NCBI RefSeq assembly: GCF_963675165.1
Contig: NC_087390.1
Location: 2,030,001 to 2,094,000 of the forward strand
DNA: 64,000 bases
Reading direction: 5' to 3'
Origin: Halichondria panicea
Lineage: Eukaryota; Porifera; Demospongiae; Suberitida; Halichondriidae
Shown one piece after another: positions 50,601 to 61,667 of this stretch. Below the pieces are notes generated by a model. It ran no database searches. It was not told where the DNA came from and worked only from the letters and a program-made list of their open reading frames with translations. How positions within the stretch are numbered: the first letter of the stretch is position 1; every line of letters begins with the position of its first letter. Made by a program: the position numbers and the translations under genes.

Positions 50601-53600
50601 CTGTCTCGCTCGGCTATTGCCTCTTGTAGTTTAGCAGCGATAGTTTCGTAGGAATCGATGATTTGTTTAGCTTGTCTGAGTTGCTTGTCTTTTGATTCTA
50701 GCTCGTTTTGAAGTACTAGATTGTTGATTTGAAGAGCCTGCGTGTTCTGAGATGCCTCCTCTAGTTTCTCTGTAAGCTGACCTATCTCTTCGTGTATTAG
50801 TTGACTAGTGTATTGTATTTGCTCATCTTTAGCTCTGATAAGATCATTTTTCACTCTTAATTGCTCCTCTTTCACACGTATTTGATGTCTAAGCAGTTGA
50901 ACTTCATCTTGCTGACAGCTTCGTTCGTACAAGGCACTATCTTTTAGGGTCTCTAGCGTTTCACAAAGCTGCTGTGAAGAAGGCCGCTCTAAGTCCCAAT
51001 CTTTGAGGCAGCACAGAGCGATCAGCAGTAGAGGGTGGGTGGGCTCAATCAAATTAATGTGTGCTTGTCGTCTTTCAATTTCAGGTATCGCAACTTTAGC
51101 TTCGACTGTGCGAGATGGATTTCGAGGGGAGGGAATTTTCACAACTTCGAATCTGTCGGTTGGTTTGGGAAACTTTCGAGTCATCATTTGGACAAGAAGC
51201 ACACCAAATGAAAAGTTGTCTAGGTTGTCTGTGTACACTGGTGGTTCGTTTAAAGCCTCAGGAGACATGAAGGCTGGTGTTCCCGGGCATGTGGTCATTG
51301 TGGCCAAATGAACAATATCTCCGTCTGTTAATTTTGACATGCCAAAATCTGTGACTTTAGCTCGATTGCCTGCATTTAATAGGACATTATTGCTGGAGAG
51401 GTCGCGATGGATGATCCCATTGGAATGGAGAAAGGCAAGTGCTTGAGCTATGTCATAGGAGAGGTTGACTTGGATATGGTAGGGAATGTCTCCAGGTGAT
51501 GCCTCCAGGAAATGTGTCAGACTCTCGTCCATGAGCTCCATTAGAAGAACTGGTGCGTTTGTTTCTGCATCGTGATAGGTCCCCAAGTACTGCACAATAT
51601 TGGGATGGTTAATCCTCCGCAAAAATTGACACTCATATTCAAAACGACGAATTGGCTGTCGGTGGTCTTTGCTTGGATTGAGAGCTTGCATTTGGAAGAG
51701 CACTGGATAGAGTAGCTTGGCTGCACAAATTAGTTGATCACACCTGGCTTTGCACACTGCCCCATAGGAGCCAGTACCGAGGATCTCGTTCTTAAACAAT
51801 TCCACATTTCTATAAGCGAATTCTTGCTCGTGTTCTTGCGTAGCCCAAGAAGGTATAATTTTGTCAGCCATAGTCATTGTATAGCAATTTACTCTACAGT
51901 CTCTCTTGACCTTTTAGGATGCTTAAATCTTAGCTTTTATAATGCTTGTTGCACTTGTTGGGGATTGTTAACCATATTTGGATGATTATATTTCGGTATA
52001 AGTATGACATCATTGCAGCCCTGATTGTGTCTATAGAGTCACTAACTGTACTAATTAGCCCAAGACAATGAAGCCTTAGCTCTTTTGAATGGTGGAAGTC
52101 AGTATCCTGTTTCCCTTGATGTGTTGCCTTAGGAACCCATATTGAAATCTGTCAAATCATGCTGTGTCTGTGAACTCGTAATTACACGTGTGTGTTTTAT
52201 TTAATAATGTTTATTTTCTCACCTCGTCATTTTAGTTGGTGCTGTGTCCTGTGTCCTCTAAATCACTCTCAATAAAATTTTAGCTGTTATGTCAGGTATT
52301 AGTATAGCGCTACCTGACTACATTACATGCCTACATTTGACAACTTCCCATAAATAATATATTATTAGCTGTTATGTCAGGTATTAGACAGTATAGCGCT
52401 ACCTGGACGTATATATCATGAATATTGTACAAAATTTGACAAACATTAATGGCTACCACTTTCCATGGCAACCTCTCCACGATATGTAAAGACATTGTTC
52501 TCAGTTTCTTGTACACAGACTTCGTACAACAGCTCAGTATCATGTGATCCGAGAGCCTGACTACATTACATGCCTACATTTGACAACTTCCCATAAATAA
52601 TATAATTTGTTAGCTGTTATGTCAGGTATTAGACAGTATAGCGCTACCTGGCTACATCACATGCCTACATTTGGCAACTTCCCATTGGAACTTCCGATAT
52701 TGCAATTGATGTACATAGTGTCACAATGTTTAAATGCACACAATGATGGAGCTATTTTCACGATTCAAGTATTGTCACTATACACAATGTATAGTTCTGA
52801 TTTGTTAACAACGTCACATGATTTTAATCGTCTTCTCTTGTACAGGTCTTACGTCTTATGGAGCACCAGACGTTCTTCATTGAGACAAAATTCGACGGTG
52901 ATCGTATCCAGATGCATAAGCAGGGCAACCAGTACAGATACTACACACGAAGGTACAAACACAGTAATCGATGCCAGCTAGTACTCAACATCTTATACTG
53001 CATTCCTATCTGTTTGAACTGCATGCCCCCATTTTTTAAGGAGGGGGAGTTAAGGACTATACATATGTTCTTTTTATTTGATGTGTGTACACATGATATG
53101 CATTTCAGATGCGCTAACTATCTGGTACATGTAACTGTACTAATAGGTGTAGGATTTTAGGTTTCATTTTTATGGCATATCATGTTCGCTGAATATGCAA
53201 TTTGACCCCATGCACAACACAGTTCTCACGACTACACACGTTTCTCTGGCTCCTCCCCTTACAAGGGATCTATATCAGCTAGATCATGTGCATTCGGTAT
53301 CTATGGTTATAGTGTCCTTCATGCATGCACAACAGTTCTAGGGACTACACACGTTCCTTTGGCTCCTCCCCCTACGAGGGAAGATTCACTCCTACGATTC
53401 ACGATGCCTTCAACAGGTTAGAGCAGCAAGCCTCACACTTGTTTGTGTATACATGTTCACATACAACGTTTTTCTCTTTATATCCCATCTTGCAGTAAGG
53501 TCAAGTCTTGCATTCTTGATGGGGAAATGGTGGGCTGGGATGTGGAGACTGAGAGCTTCTTGTGAGTACGGTTACACCTTTGAAAAGTGCACAGTTGCCA

Positions 53601-56600
53601 TGCAGGGCTATTATTCAACACACAAATTTGCCTCTTCTATGTAGTAACTAGGCCTAAGTATAGTGGTTATTGTTGTCTAGAGGTAAACCACCACCGACCA
53701 GTGTGGCCACATCCCTGGCATGCATGTTCATCAATTGAGTTTTTTCGTTTATTATTGCAGACCTAAAGGAGACAATGTTGATGTGAAGGCACTGGGCGGA
53801 GATGACACAGACAGTGGTAAGTGTATAGTGGCTATGATGTCATGTGATGCACGTATATAGTGATAATGCTCATTGTTTGGTTACAGGTAGTCAGCAATGC
53901 TTCGTTGTGTTCGATGTCCTGATGATCAATGATACTAACCTCGCTAATTGCCCACTGAGTGAGAGAGCTGAACAGCTGAAAAAGTATGACTAAAGATCTC
54001 TATATAGGTATTAAACGGCTTTTTCTTTGCCTCAGGGTGTTTGAGCCAGCATTGGGACATCTGCATCTTGTCGACAGAAATGAAGGATCAACCAAGTAAG
54101 GGAATAACTTTACAACTTTATCTTTTTTGGTATCTGAGCACTGATGGTTCAGTGGTAGAATTCTCGCCTGCCACGCGGGAGGCCCGGGTTCGATTCCCGG
54201 TCAGTGCATCTTTTTTTAGTTCTTTTTTCCATTGAAATTAACTTCCTTTCTTTTTGCCTTTTTTTGCCTTTTTTCAATAGAGAAGATGTAGTTGCTGCTC
54301 TGAACAATGCCATTGACAATAGAGAAGAGGGTATAATTGTAAAACTTCCTTCCTCAACGTACAAACCCGACAAAAGGAAAGGTGAGGTTATACCGTTATC
54401 AGCCAATTACCCTACCATCTTGCCTCAGGCAGTGGATGGTTGAAAATCAAGCCCGAGTATGTGGACAGTCTCAGCGATCAGCTGGACGTTATTATCATTG
54501 GAGGCTACTTTGGAAAAGGGGTGGGTCATTAATTGCTCATGCACAACAGCACTATTTTAATATTACTGCTTTTTCTACAGAGTCGAGGCAAGATGATATC
54601 TCACTTCTTGTGTGGAGTGGCCTTACCGAGTGTGGTCCCTGGAGGAAGACCTTCCGTCTTCCAGTCATTTTGCAAGGTACCAACATGGTTAGCATTAATT
54701 ATTATGTCTCGGTGCGCATGTGCAAGCGAGGTATAGTGTTTGTGTGTGTCTGTCTGTCTGTGTAGACTGCTACAGCTACTCAAGGATCAATGAAGTGCAA
54801 GTAAGAGTTTCTATAAGCTTCTAGTCATTGGATTTTAATTCTTGGATTTGCAAAATAATGCTTCGTTCTCGAGTTTTGCTTACTTGCAGGTGTGCTGTAT
54901 GTGTCATAAATCAGCCTTGGATGACGCTAGTTGCATGTTGATGTGCACTTATTAGTGTTAGTGTTTGAGCTATGTTGGAAAGGCTGTTGCTAAGACCTAC
55001 ATGTGTATTTTAGTTACCGTATAATGGGTATATTTCGAGGCTATAAACTTTCGGGGAATGATCGTTGAAAAGTTTTCGCGGAATAGCAGCCTTTTTGCAG
55101 TATGCATGCGTGCGATATTAAATTCGTGGGTATAAATGTTCACGGTAATTGCTCGTTGCTGAAACAAGTGGCTTTTTTGTGGTTAAAATAAGAGTAGGTA
55201 AATTTGTACTGGATTCTCCTTGTGGTTGTGTAATATCCAATATGTGGGAGGTAGTTTCAATAGAGTATTGGCTACTGAGTGGTCTCAATAGAGAGGTGTT
55301 CGGTAATCAAGGTATTAGGTATTAGATTGCCATAATGCTGATTGATCTCTCACATTCTCCCAACACCAGGTAGGGTCTGGCTACAGTCTCACTGAGCTGA
55401 GGGAAGTGGGGGCTAAACTGAAGCCACACTGGAGGCCATTCAACACCAAGAGTCCTCCGGAGAGCGTCGTCCTCGCCCCTGGGTTCAAGGTACGTCACAC
55501 CACACAAGTATCACCTTGTTGAACATTTCTTGTATTCTTATGAATGACAAAAGCTCTCTTGTTGATTATACCTCCTTTCTTTTAGTATCTTGACTGCATG
55601 ATTTCTTGTTGTGTTTTACACTGTATTAATACGCACATTACACTATGCTTCACAGATGTGTTTTCATTCTTTCATAGGAGAGGCCAGACTTATGGATTGA
55701 GCCACAAAACTCCATCATTGTACAAATAAAAGCAGCAGAAATTGTGTCCTCTGGGAAGTACGTATGACAAAAAGCACACACATTCCCCTAGTAGAATATA
55801 CCAGTAGTACAACATTGAGTCTCTTTAAATTCTTTGTTGATGCCCTCAGGTATAAGTGTGGTTGCACACTTCGATTCCCTCGAGTGGAGAAGGTACGAGA
55901 TGACAAGGAATGGTACGACTGTATGAATGTGGATGAGCTGGAGCAACTCAAACAGGTACACACCGATCATGAATGAGTGGTTGCTATGACGTTTGTTTTG
56001 TTGGCCTACTTTTTAAACATCAAATCAAAATACTGTACACTCGAGATAATGGGCCTCAAAGGTAGCCTCAAAACAAGAAGGGGTGCTAATAAACCTTTTT
56101 TACTTAACTAGTATAACACACGTTAATATAATTATACATAATTATGTAGACACGTACTCTAAACTTTCACCGCCCTCCACCCAAACACACAGATAGCGTC
56201 AGGGCGTCTGAGCTACCAGCACGTGGGAGACGGCGACCAGCCACCTGCCGCTAAGAAGAGGAGGGTGGGCTCGGCGAGGGTGGAGCGTCCCAGGGGAGTA
56301 GCGGCACAGTTCAGACAGACCGACACAACTGATGTACAAGAGGTGAGGCATAATTATCATTATTCTTTGTGTGCATGGCCAAAATTTCAGTTCTGCTGGC
56401 TCAAAAAATAATTCTAAAAGCTTAACTTCAGTTCTGCTGGTTCAAAAAATAATTCTAAAAGCTTAGAGTGATCCCTTTCAGATTTCAGTGTTAAAATCGT
56501 GGCCATTTTTTGGCAGAAGGGTTATGGTTATAAGTGGGGGAAAAGTCCTCAATTGAGCTCGACAAAGTTTTGTGAGCTAATTAAACATAGATCGGAACAA

Positions 56601-57014
56601 ACTCAAATTATGGCTACTGAGTTGAACATAATAATTATAATAAATGGCTGTGACTGCATGCAACGATGTATCTCTATTAATTTTGGTGTAGGTGTCAAGC
56701 ATGTTCGATGGTAAGGAGTTCTGTGTTGTGAACGGCCCAAAGGCTCTACCCAAGGAAGAGATTGAGAAGAAGATAGCAGAGGTGAGTATATATACAGTAT
56801 GTGGCTCGCTCAATTATAGACATTACATTACAGTCATTATTGTCAAGAGTTGTAGAGGTCTTAATTTGAATGATGAAATGCTAGTAGTCCAGGACACTGA
56901 AATTAATTGTATAAGATACACTTAAAATATTATTTGTTTTCTAAAAGTGTGTCCCTTTTCCTGGTGCATAGCTGATCAAGCAGGAAGCTGTAGCATATCC
57001 TCGCACACTGATAC

Positions 57015-57046
<32 letters not shown>

Positions 57047-57257
57047 TACACACACACTGTGCAGCATGGAGGGTCATTTGTACAGAACCCAGGTCCAGAC
57101 ACGTTCTGTGTTCTGGTGAACAGGACCATTGTCAAGGCAACGAACATCATCAAGTGAGTTAAATCACAACTTATTTTTGAATTGATGAGTCCACTTTAAA
57201 CAAGATTTGTAGTTAGAAGGTTATTACTACATTCTCCCCTACCACCCCTCCACATAT

Positions 57258-57352
<95 letters not shown>

Positions 57353-58734
57353 AGGACTGGACTGTACGATGTTGTTAAGACTCAGTGGTTTCAAGATTGT
57401 CTAGTAAGTTACGGTACCGTGTGTAAACAAGTAGAAATACACTGTCCATTAACTGCAGGCAGCTGGAAAATGCCTGTCGTTTGTACCCATTCACATGCTC
57501 CACATTTCAGCAGCTACTCTCAGCAAAATGTCCGAACTTTACGACAAGGTAAGTAAAACCACAACTCGTAACTAAGTACAACACATACCACACGTACAGC
57601 TGATTTTATTTGATACAGTACGGAGACAGCTACACACTAGACCTCACTGAAGAGAGCATCCGCGATGTCTTCAAGAACGTGGAGAAGAAGGTATATACTA
57701 TCAAAGTGTCACAGTGGGATTTCTCTACAAAATGATGTGGTTCGATGAAATCTAACGGCCAGTACATTGATCACTGCTTGCTTACTTACATTGTATTGTG
57801 TTTTTGTCTGTTATAAGTGGCTCTGCATGATGTTGCAGGAGGGGGACAGGAGCTCTGGCATCACACCAGAGGAGATAGCCACCATTGAGGAGCGATACTT
57901 TCCTAATGATAGTCCTCACGGCCTTTTCAGACAACACACGTGAGTATTGTTATTGCTGGTTTATAATTATGAGGGTCTTTGTTTTATGACTAAACAGATT
58001 CTATTTGGACAAGTACAGTTGTGTTGGAAACACCAGTACGGTATGTTAAAGAGAATACCTTAAATAATGGGTAGCATTTTCAGATTTTCTTGGTACTTGT
58101 TGGGGATTTGCAGCAAATTCATTAGCACAATAATTATGTAATCTAAAGTTTGGCAGTCAGATACAGATGACACAAGAGCTAGCTTATACTCTTAAATATT
58201 AGCGCAGGCCTCTCATTGACAAATATGAACTGAACGTTGATCACACAATTTGGAAGGTCTCTTTCTAAGCTTTCAGAAAATCATAGAATTGTTGATTGAA
58301 TCCACAGATTTTAACTGAAACAGTCTCCAAACCATTGGCTATCCATGCAGCTCTTTCCTACACACACCCCTAACCTCTAACCCCCCCCCTACACACACAC
58401 CCTCACAGAGTATCAGTGCTAGTGGCCTGGACTTGGTGGGTATGGACGTGCGTCTCCATGGAGGCACGATTGTGGACACACTCAGTGAGAGGGTCTCTCA
58501 CATCATCTTCAGCAGAAGGTACGTACCTCTCTACAGCCAAATTGACTTGCAAATCTCTAGCTAGAAAAAACAAAATCATATTTTTTTTCTCGCTACAGAG
58601 ATGTGTCACGGTTGTCTACACTGCGTGGACTAGAGAGAAAGCGTCATCGCAAGCACCATTTTGTGTTCACTGACTGGGTGACTGACTGCATCGAGTCAGG
58701 ATCCCTCAAGAATGAAAGACTCTATGAACCTTAA
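44697..58734 (+). CDS. LIG4: DNA ligase IV
   Basis: ATP-dependent ligase that seals double-strand breaks in non-homologous end joining with XRCC4. 29 exons, 938 aa: 44697-44795, 45700-45831, 46074-46253, 46534-46598, 47781-47931, 48171-48263, 48689-48793, 52846-52952, 53336-53416, 53496-53561, 53761-53816, 53887-53983, 54036-54095, 54281-54381, 54429-54520, 54581-54676, 55370-55489, 55678-55757, 55850-55955, 56193-56342, 56692-56781, 57065-57153, 57355-57403, 57459-57548, 57619-57690, 57839-57939, 57998-58040, 58409-58518, 58599-58734. DNA-binding domain ([30 protein letters not shown]); nucleotidyltransferase with catalytic lysine in [13 protein letters not shown], then [18 protein letters not shown] and [10 protein letters not shown] domain ([17 protein letters not shown]); an NLS-like KKRR; and two BRCT domains ([14 protein letters not shown]; final [14 protein letters not shown]). 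Full length against the vertebrate protein. Intron 7 hosts an antisense gene; intron 13 hosts a tRNA. Confidence 0.95.
44958..45575 (+). repeat. copy C of the ~620-bp interspersed repeat, in LIG4 intron 1
   Basis: Ends ATGCCTCGGTGCGCATGCGC and CACCGAGGCATCAGCACCCG form short inverted repeats. Internal blocks match copies A and B on the other strand (GTAGACTGCTACAGCTGCTC, CAAAATAATGCTTCGTTCTCGAG, TTAGTAGTTAGCTCTGCAC). Confidence 0.75.
46826..46912. repeat. 26-27-bp minisatellite in LIG4 intron 4
   Basis: Four units of TATTCTACAGGAA(A/G)TGG plus a variable 8-base part, decaying on both sides. Confidence 0.75.
47472..47611. repeat. long imperfect hairpin in LIG4 intron 4
   Basis: GATAGACCACACCC...TAGAATATG on the left pairs with CATATTCTA...GGTGTAGTCTATC on the right, with inner GGTTA..GGTTAG / CTAACCGCAACC pairing. 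Probable transposon terminus; sequence 47009-47460 next to it weakly resembles 62560-63130. Confidence 0.6.
49664..51877 (-). CDS. protein kinase with coiled coil and Kelch repeats, nested in LIG4 intron 7
   Basis: Intronless, 737 aa, ATG at 51877. Kinase domain at residues ~28-318: glycine loop [15 protein letters not shown] lysine in CAAKLL, catalytic loop [14 protein letters not shown] as TDFGMSK, and [12 protein letters not shown], so all catalytic residues are present. The HRDLSSNN wording suggests the tyrosine-kinase-like group expanded in sponges. Residues ~330-450 form a long heptad coiled coil ([20 protein letters not shown]). Residues ~470-737 contain Kelch repeats ([40 protein letters not shown]), a likely beta-propeller for partner binding. 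Substrate unknown. It is transcribed opposite to LIG4 and sits wholly within a 4.05-kb intron; lack of introns suggests origin by retroposition or descent from an intronless family. Confidence 0.88.
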   Translation of the reverse strand: MTMADKIIPSWATQEHEQEFAYRNVELFKNEILGTGSYGAVCKARCDQLICAAKLLYPVLFQMQALNPSKDHRQPIRRFEYECQFLRRINHPNIVQYLGTYHDAETNAPVLLMELMDESLTHFLEASPGDIPYHIQVNLSYDIAQALAFLHSNGIIHRDLSSNNVLLNAGNRAKVTDFGMSKLTDGDIVHLATMTTCPGTPAFMSPEALNEPPVYTDNLDNFSFGVLLVQMMTRKFPKPTDRFEVVKIPSPRNPSRTVEAKVAIPEIERRQAHINLIEPTHPLLLIALCCLKDWDLERPSSQQLCETLETLKDSALYERSCQQDEVQLLRHQIRVKEEQLRVKNDLIRAKDEQIQYTSQLIHEEIGQLTEKLEEASQNTQALQINNLVLQNELESKDKQLRQAKQIIDSYETIAAKLQEAIAERDREMQDVYSSKDEEIQQLSSLLYQVPTQDDTLVESDSQPGTTIPVDLVVGSSTVVEGKAYFRSLGSKHIRQFDSSNDRWTRLSTHPLDACTITNVNNVLTSVGGRSGANFSNKLYSYIDKQWVEHLPPMSTKCQTPAAVCAKNTLVVAGGYNRSILTTVETLNTLTMQWSNASCLPFSTEQPSAAICGDEVYVHAGYTSSEQDKYSVIKCSLNELVDSTPISTDLWEGIGSLPVRGSSLLTVDDHLMAVGGLDSRKNRTKDVYQYNPTNDSWQVASQMQVTLSFGLTACLPGNMLMVVGGYFTTQKIEATVIH
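52270..52690. repeat. dispersed tandem segment in LIG4 intron 7
   Basis: TTAGCTGTTATGTCAGGTATTAG..TATAGCGCTACCTG occurs three times (near 52282, 52367, 52612), and TACAT(T/C)ACATGCCTACATTTG.CAACTTCCCATAAATAATA occurs beside them, suggesting repeated local duplication. Confidence 0.65.
53223..53285 (+). pseudogene. duplicated pseudo-exon 9 of LIG4
   Basis: Reads [16 protein letters not shown] after an acceptor (ACACAG/TTCTC) identical in context to that of true exon 9 ([16 protein letters not shown] at 53336). It lacks the remaining codons and a recognisable donor, so it is a partial local duplicate about 113 bp upstream. Confidence 0.65.
54138..54208 (+). tRNA. tRNA-Gly (anticodon GCC)
   Basis: 71 nt. 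Acceptor arms GCACTGA and TCAGTGC pair fully; D-arm TGGTTCAGTGGTAGAA; anticodon arm CTCGCCTGCCACGCGGG with anticodon GCC; T-arm CCCGGGTTCGATTCCCGG. A and B box promoters are intact, and a run of seven T follows within a few bases as a polymerase III terminator. The sequence is almost the canonical animal tRNA-Gly. It lies in the sense direction in LIG4 intron 13, 43 bp after exon 13. Confidence 0.95.
54703..54900 (+). repeat. 5' fragment (copy D) of the ~620-bp interspersed repeat
   Basis: Matches the first ~200 bp of copy C (TCGGTGCGCATG.GCAAGCGAGGTATA, TGTAGACTGCTACAGCT, TTGGATTTGCAAAATAATGC) and stops abruptly, in LIG4 intron 16. Confidence 0.7.
55015..55165. repeat. interspersed non-coding repeat, copy 2
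   Basis: Reverse-orientation relative of 30755-30940, in LIG4 intron 16 (ACCGTATAATGGGTATATTTCG, CGAGGCTATAAACTTTC, ATTCGTGGGTATAAATG). Confidence 0.6.
57257..57350. repeat. (CA)n microsatellite at the LIG4 exon 23 acceptor
   Basis: About 46 uninterrupted CA dinucleotides end only four bases before the acceptor AG, so the repeat replaces the polypyrimidine tract. Confidence 0.9.
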
Positions 58735-59012
58735 GAAACACCACCTGGCACCATTCTACAACATTACATGTCTGTGTATTTGCCCCTAAAAAAGATTGAA
58801 CTATTACCGTATTTACTCTATTTAAGACGACATGCATACATTTTGGTTCTCATAAATTGAATATTAGAATAAATACGGTACGTTGAATCATAGCAATTTC
58901 GATTAATTCGGTTTATTAGAGTGACAATATTTGTCAAGACCACTTACCTACTTCTGTTCGAGGCTCTTTTTGTGTGTACTACTATACTATAGGTGATCTC
59001 CTGCCCTCAATA

Positions 59013-59537
59013 ATGTCACAGGTAATAGCATAATTAACCTGTAGACATTGTAGACCCTCAAGACCTGAGTTGGGTCAACTTTTAGTTGCTACACTATGAT
59101 CACATGACCACCCCCCCACCCCCCCCCAGAGAGATCAGGACGTGTATGAGACCCCGGACCCTCCCATTGACACCACTAACTATGATGTAAGTGCTTGTTA
59201 TTACTAGCTTATGTCATGTAACATACATACACGTTTCCAGGACGACCAGAAGAGTATAGCCGTCACCCGATTGGATGTTTCATTGCAGTCCTCGTTTGAC
59301 AAGTTCAAAGACAAGTCCCTAGACGCTAGCAGCGTGGGTAAGTTCAATTGTGTTTATTTAGAACAAATATTTAATCTCCTCAATTTGTCAGATTTCTCTG
59401 ATAGTGTGAATAGACAGCCCCAGTCAGGGTTCAAAGTTCAACCAGACGATCTAGAAGTGATTGTGACTGAGCGAGAGCCTGAGACCATTCTGCAACGCTA
59501 TCAGCGACTCAAACAAGAGGTAGGTGTGTGATATGTG

Positions 59538-59569
<32 letters not shown>

Positions 59570-59575
59570 TATGTG

Positions 59576-59621
<46 letters not shown>

Positions 59622-61667
59622 TATGTGAGGGTGTGTAATGAACATACGGCCCCTCAGGTTGCTGACCTTGCGTTTGATGTGGGGAGGATTGAGGAGGGGA
59701 GCAAGGACGCAGAGAAGCTGCTCCAGGTGTCACCACCAGACCTGCTGCAGGATGTGAGCCAGTGCATTAATTTAGTTGTGGGTAGCTAGGCTTACTGTAG
59801 TATGGTATCATTGCGTTAGACTGTATTCCCTGAGGCACTGGATACATAGGGTGAGAGCTTTTCAAGCCTCTTCTTTGTGTAAGGTTTTGTGTAGCGTACG
59901 TCTGTAACTTGTTTTGGTTGTTCGAGGCCTATTCTAAAAAATGTCATTGCATACAAGTTGTACGTGTATACAGTTCCTGTACCTTATACCATGTCCTGTT
60001 ATAATTTACATGTATATTTGTTCATCTTACTGTTGTCTGCATGTGTACCCCTCCTTGCAGTTGCAATTGCTCCAGAAGCAGCTTGATGGGCTCCAGTTGG
60101 ATCGTGTGTTGGGTACCCCTCTCTCTGCCGACCAGCCGCACAACACCCTCCTCCTACGAGACCTACGGGCACAGATAGAGGCGGTTAAGGGGACGGGAGA
60201 ACAGGGGACAGACCACGCCCTCTATGAGGTCTACACTCGGTCGGAGGCAGCCAAGTTTGCTCATCTCTCAAAGGTACTGAAAATGTTTGTGCCCGTGTGT
60301 GTACATGTACAGTGCATGAATACCATTTTATAGTCTATGAGATTATCCCAAACCATTAATTTTCTAAAATTGCAACTCACAGTAATACTTACACCATGCA
60401 CACTGTAATGTATCGAACATCTGCCCCTTCTCTCTTTATAGATGAGTGAAGTTGAACAGCGACTGGCGAAACTAGAGACTCTGGTTGGGGACCAAGAAAC
60501 TTCTGTGGTTCGTAAAATTGCTCATTTGTGTCTTACCGTATAGGGATAGTAAATATGGGGAGCCTTGGCTAATGAGGCAATTGAACTATTATCGGCCATG
60601 ATTGCGTGCGATATACTGGGACTGAATTTCAAGCTACATTGCCTATCTTTTATTGTTGGCAACCCTTATCTTGATTTGCCAAATCGTCAAAATTAATTTG
60701 TCACCAAATTTACCTGCTCTATACGGTATTTGCACAAATCTGTTTGTTTTTCTGCTACAGTCTTGTGTGACTGGTGGATTGGATGGTGAACACAAGGATC
60801 TGTCGGTGAGTGGTGAATAGTCATGTGACACTGTTTTTACACATGACCTCACTGCATTGTCACATGACCTGCAGAGTGCTGTGATGAACCTCCAGGCTAA
60901 GGTGGCCCTACTGGACCCTGCTCACATCAACACCATCGGGGGACAATTACAGGTCAGGGGTGTGGTTAGTGTACGTGGTGTACGTTTGTTTCATATTTGT
61001 GGTATTTATACAATTCATGTGTAGTGCTTTTGTGTACGGACACATTGTAGTGTTCATATATAGTTTGCGTACAATTGTGTACTTGAACTACAATAATTAT
61101 GTGTACTTTGTAGTTGCTTTTATATTCATACACAAGTGTTTTTGCCCCCACGAACACACACTACAGGGCTTGCTTTCTTTGTTGGAACAGGTTGAAACCA
61201 AAGCAACCAGTAAGAGCAGTGATCCTGACAAGGAGACCAAGGTATGTATACCTGCCCACACCACACACACTATAATTATAGAGTGTCTGTGTACTGTGTA
61301 CTCTCTCTGTGTCAGCATTACATGTACTCCCCTCACAGATCTCGGAGGCTCTGGACAAGGTGGGTGTGGTCTCAGCAGTGGCCCCCCTCATCCCAGACCT
61401 GGTCGCTAGACTCCACACACTCAAGGACCTTCACGAGAGAGCTGCTCAGTTCGCAGGAACTGTGGCTTTCATGGCCGACAGTCAAGAGAAACTGGCCAAT
61501 CAGATCTCAGATCTACAGTCACTGCTCACCAAGGTAACCCATGACAAGTCAGCTGTATTGTTGTTATGATGGTGTGTTTCTTGCTGCAGGTTCAGGGCAC
61601 ATTCCAAAGCAACCTGTCCACAATCCAGTCAGACTTTAGCGGATTAGAATCAAAATTGATAACTTAA
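59013..61667 (+). CDS. DCTN2: dynactin subunit 2 (dynamitin)
   Basis: Shoulder subunit of dynactin, which links cytoplasmic dynein to cargo. Twelve exons, 378 aa: 59013-59021, 59130-59186, 59241-59337, 59392-59519, 59658-59753, 60061-60273, 60442-60507, 60761-60805, 60875-60952, 61167-61241, 61339-61533, 61590-61667. Family landmarks: DVYETPDPP near the N-terminus, YDKFKDK-like SFDKFKDKSLD, DFSD, QRYQRLKQEV, YEVYTRSEAAKFAHLSKMSEVEQRLAKLE, and long C-terminal coiled coils (LHERAAQFAGTVAFM; LQSLLTKVQGTFQSNLSTI). The first exon codes only MSQ, the least certain part. Exon 7 ends at a weak GTTCGT donor. It starts 279 bp after LIG4 on the same strand. Confidence 0.92.
59540..59625. repeat. (TG)n microsatellites in DCTN2 intron 4
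   Basis: Two TG tracts separated by GATATGTGAGG immediately after exon 4. Confidence 0.9.

Noticed and set aside
56947..57064. possible extra LIG4 exon starting after GCATAG near 56971 ([10 protein letters not shown])
   Set aside because: Joining 56781 directly to 57065 gives [15 protein letters not shown], which matches the family spacing; the alternative adds a CA-repeat-encoded stretch.
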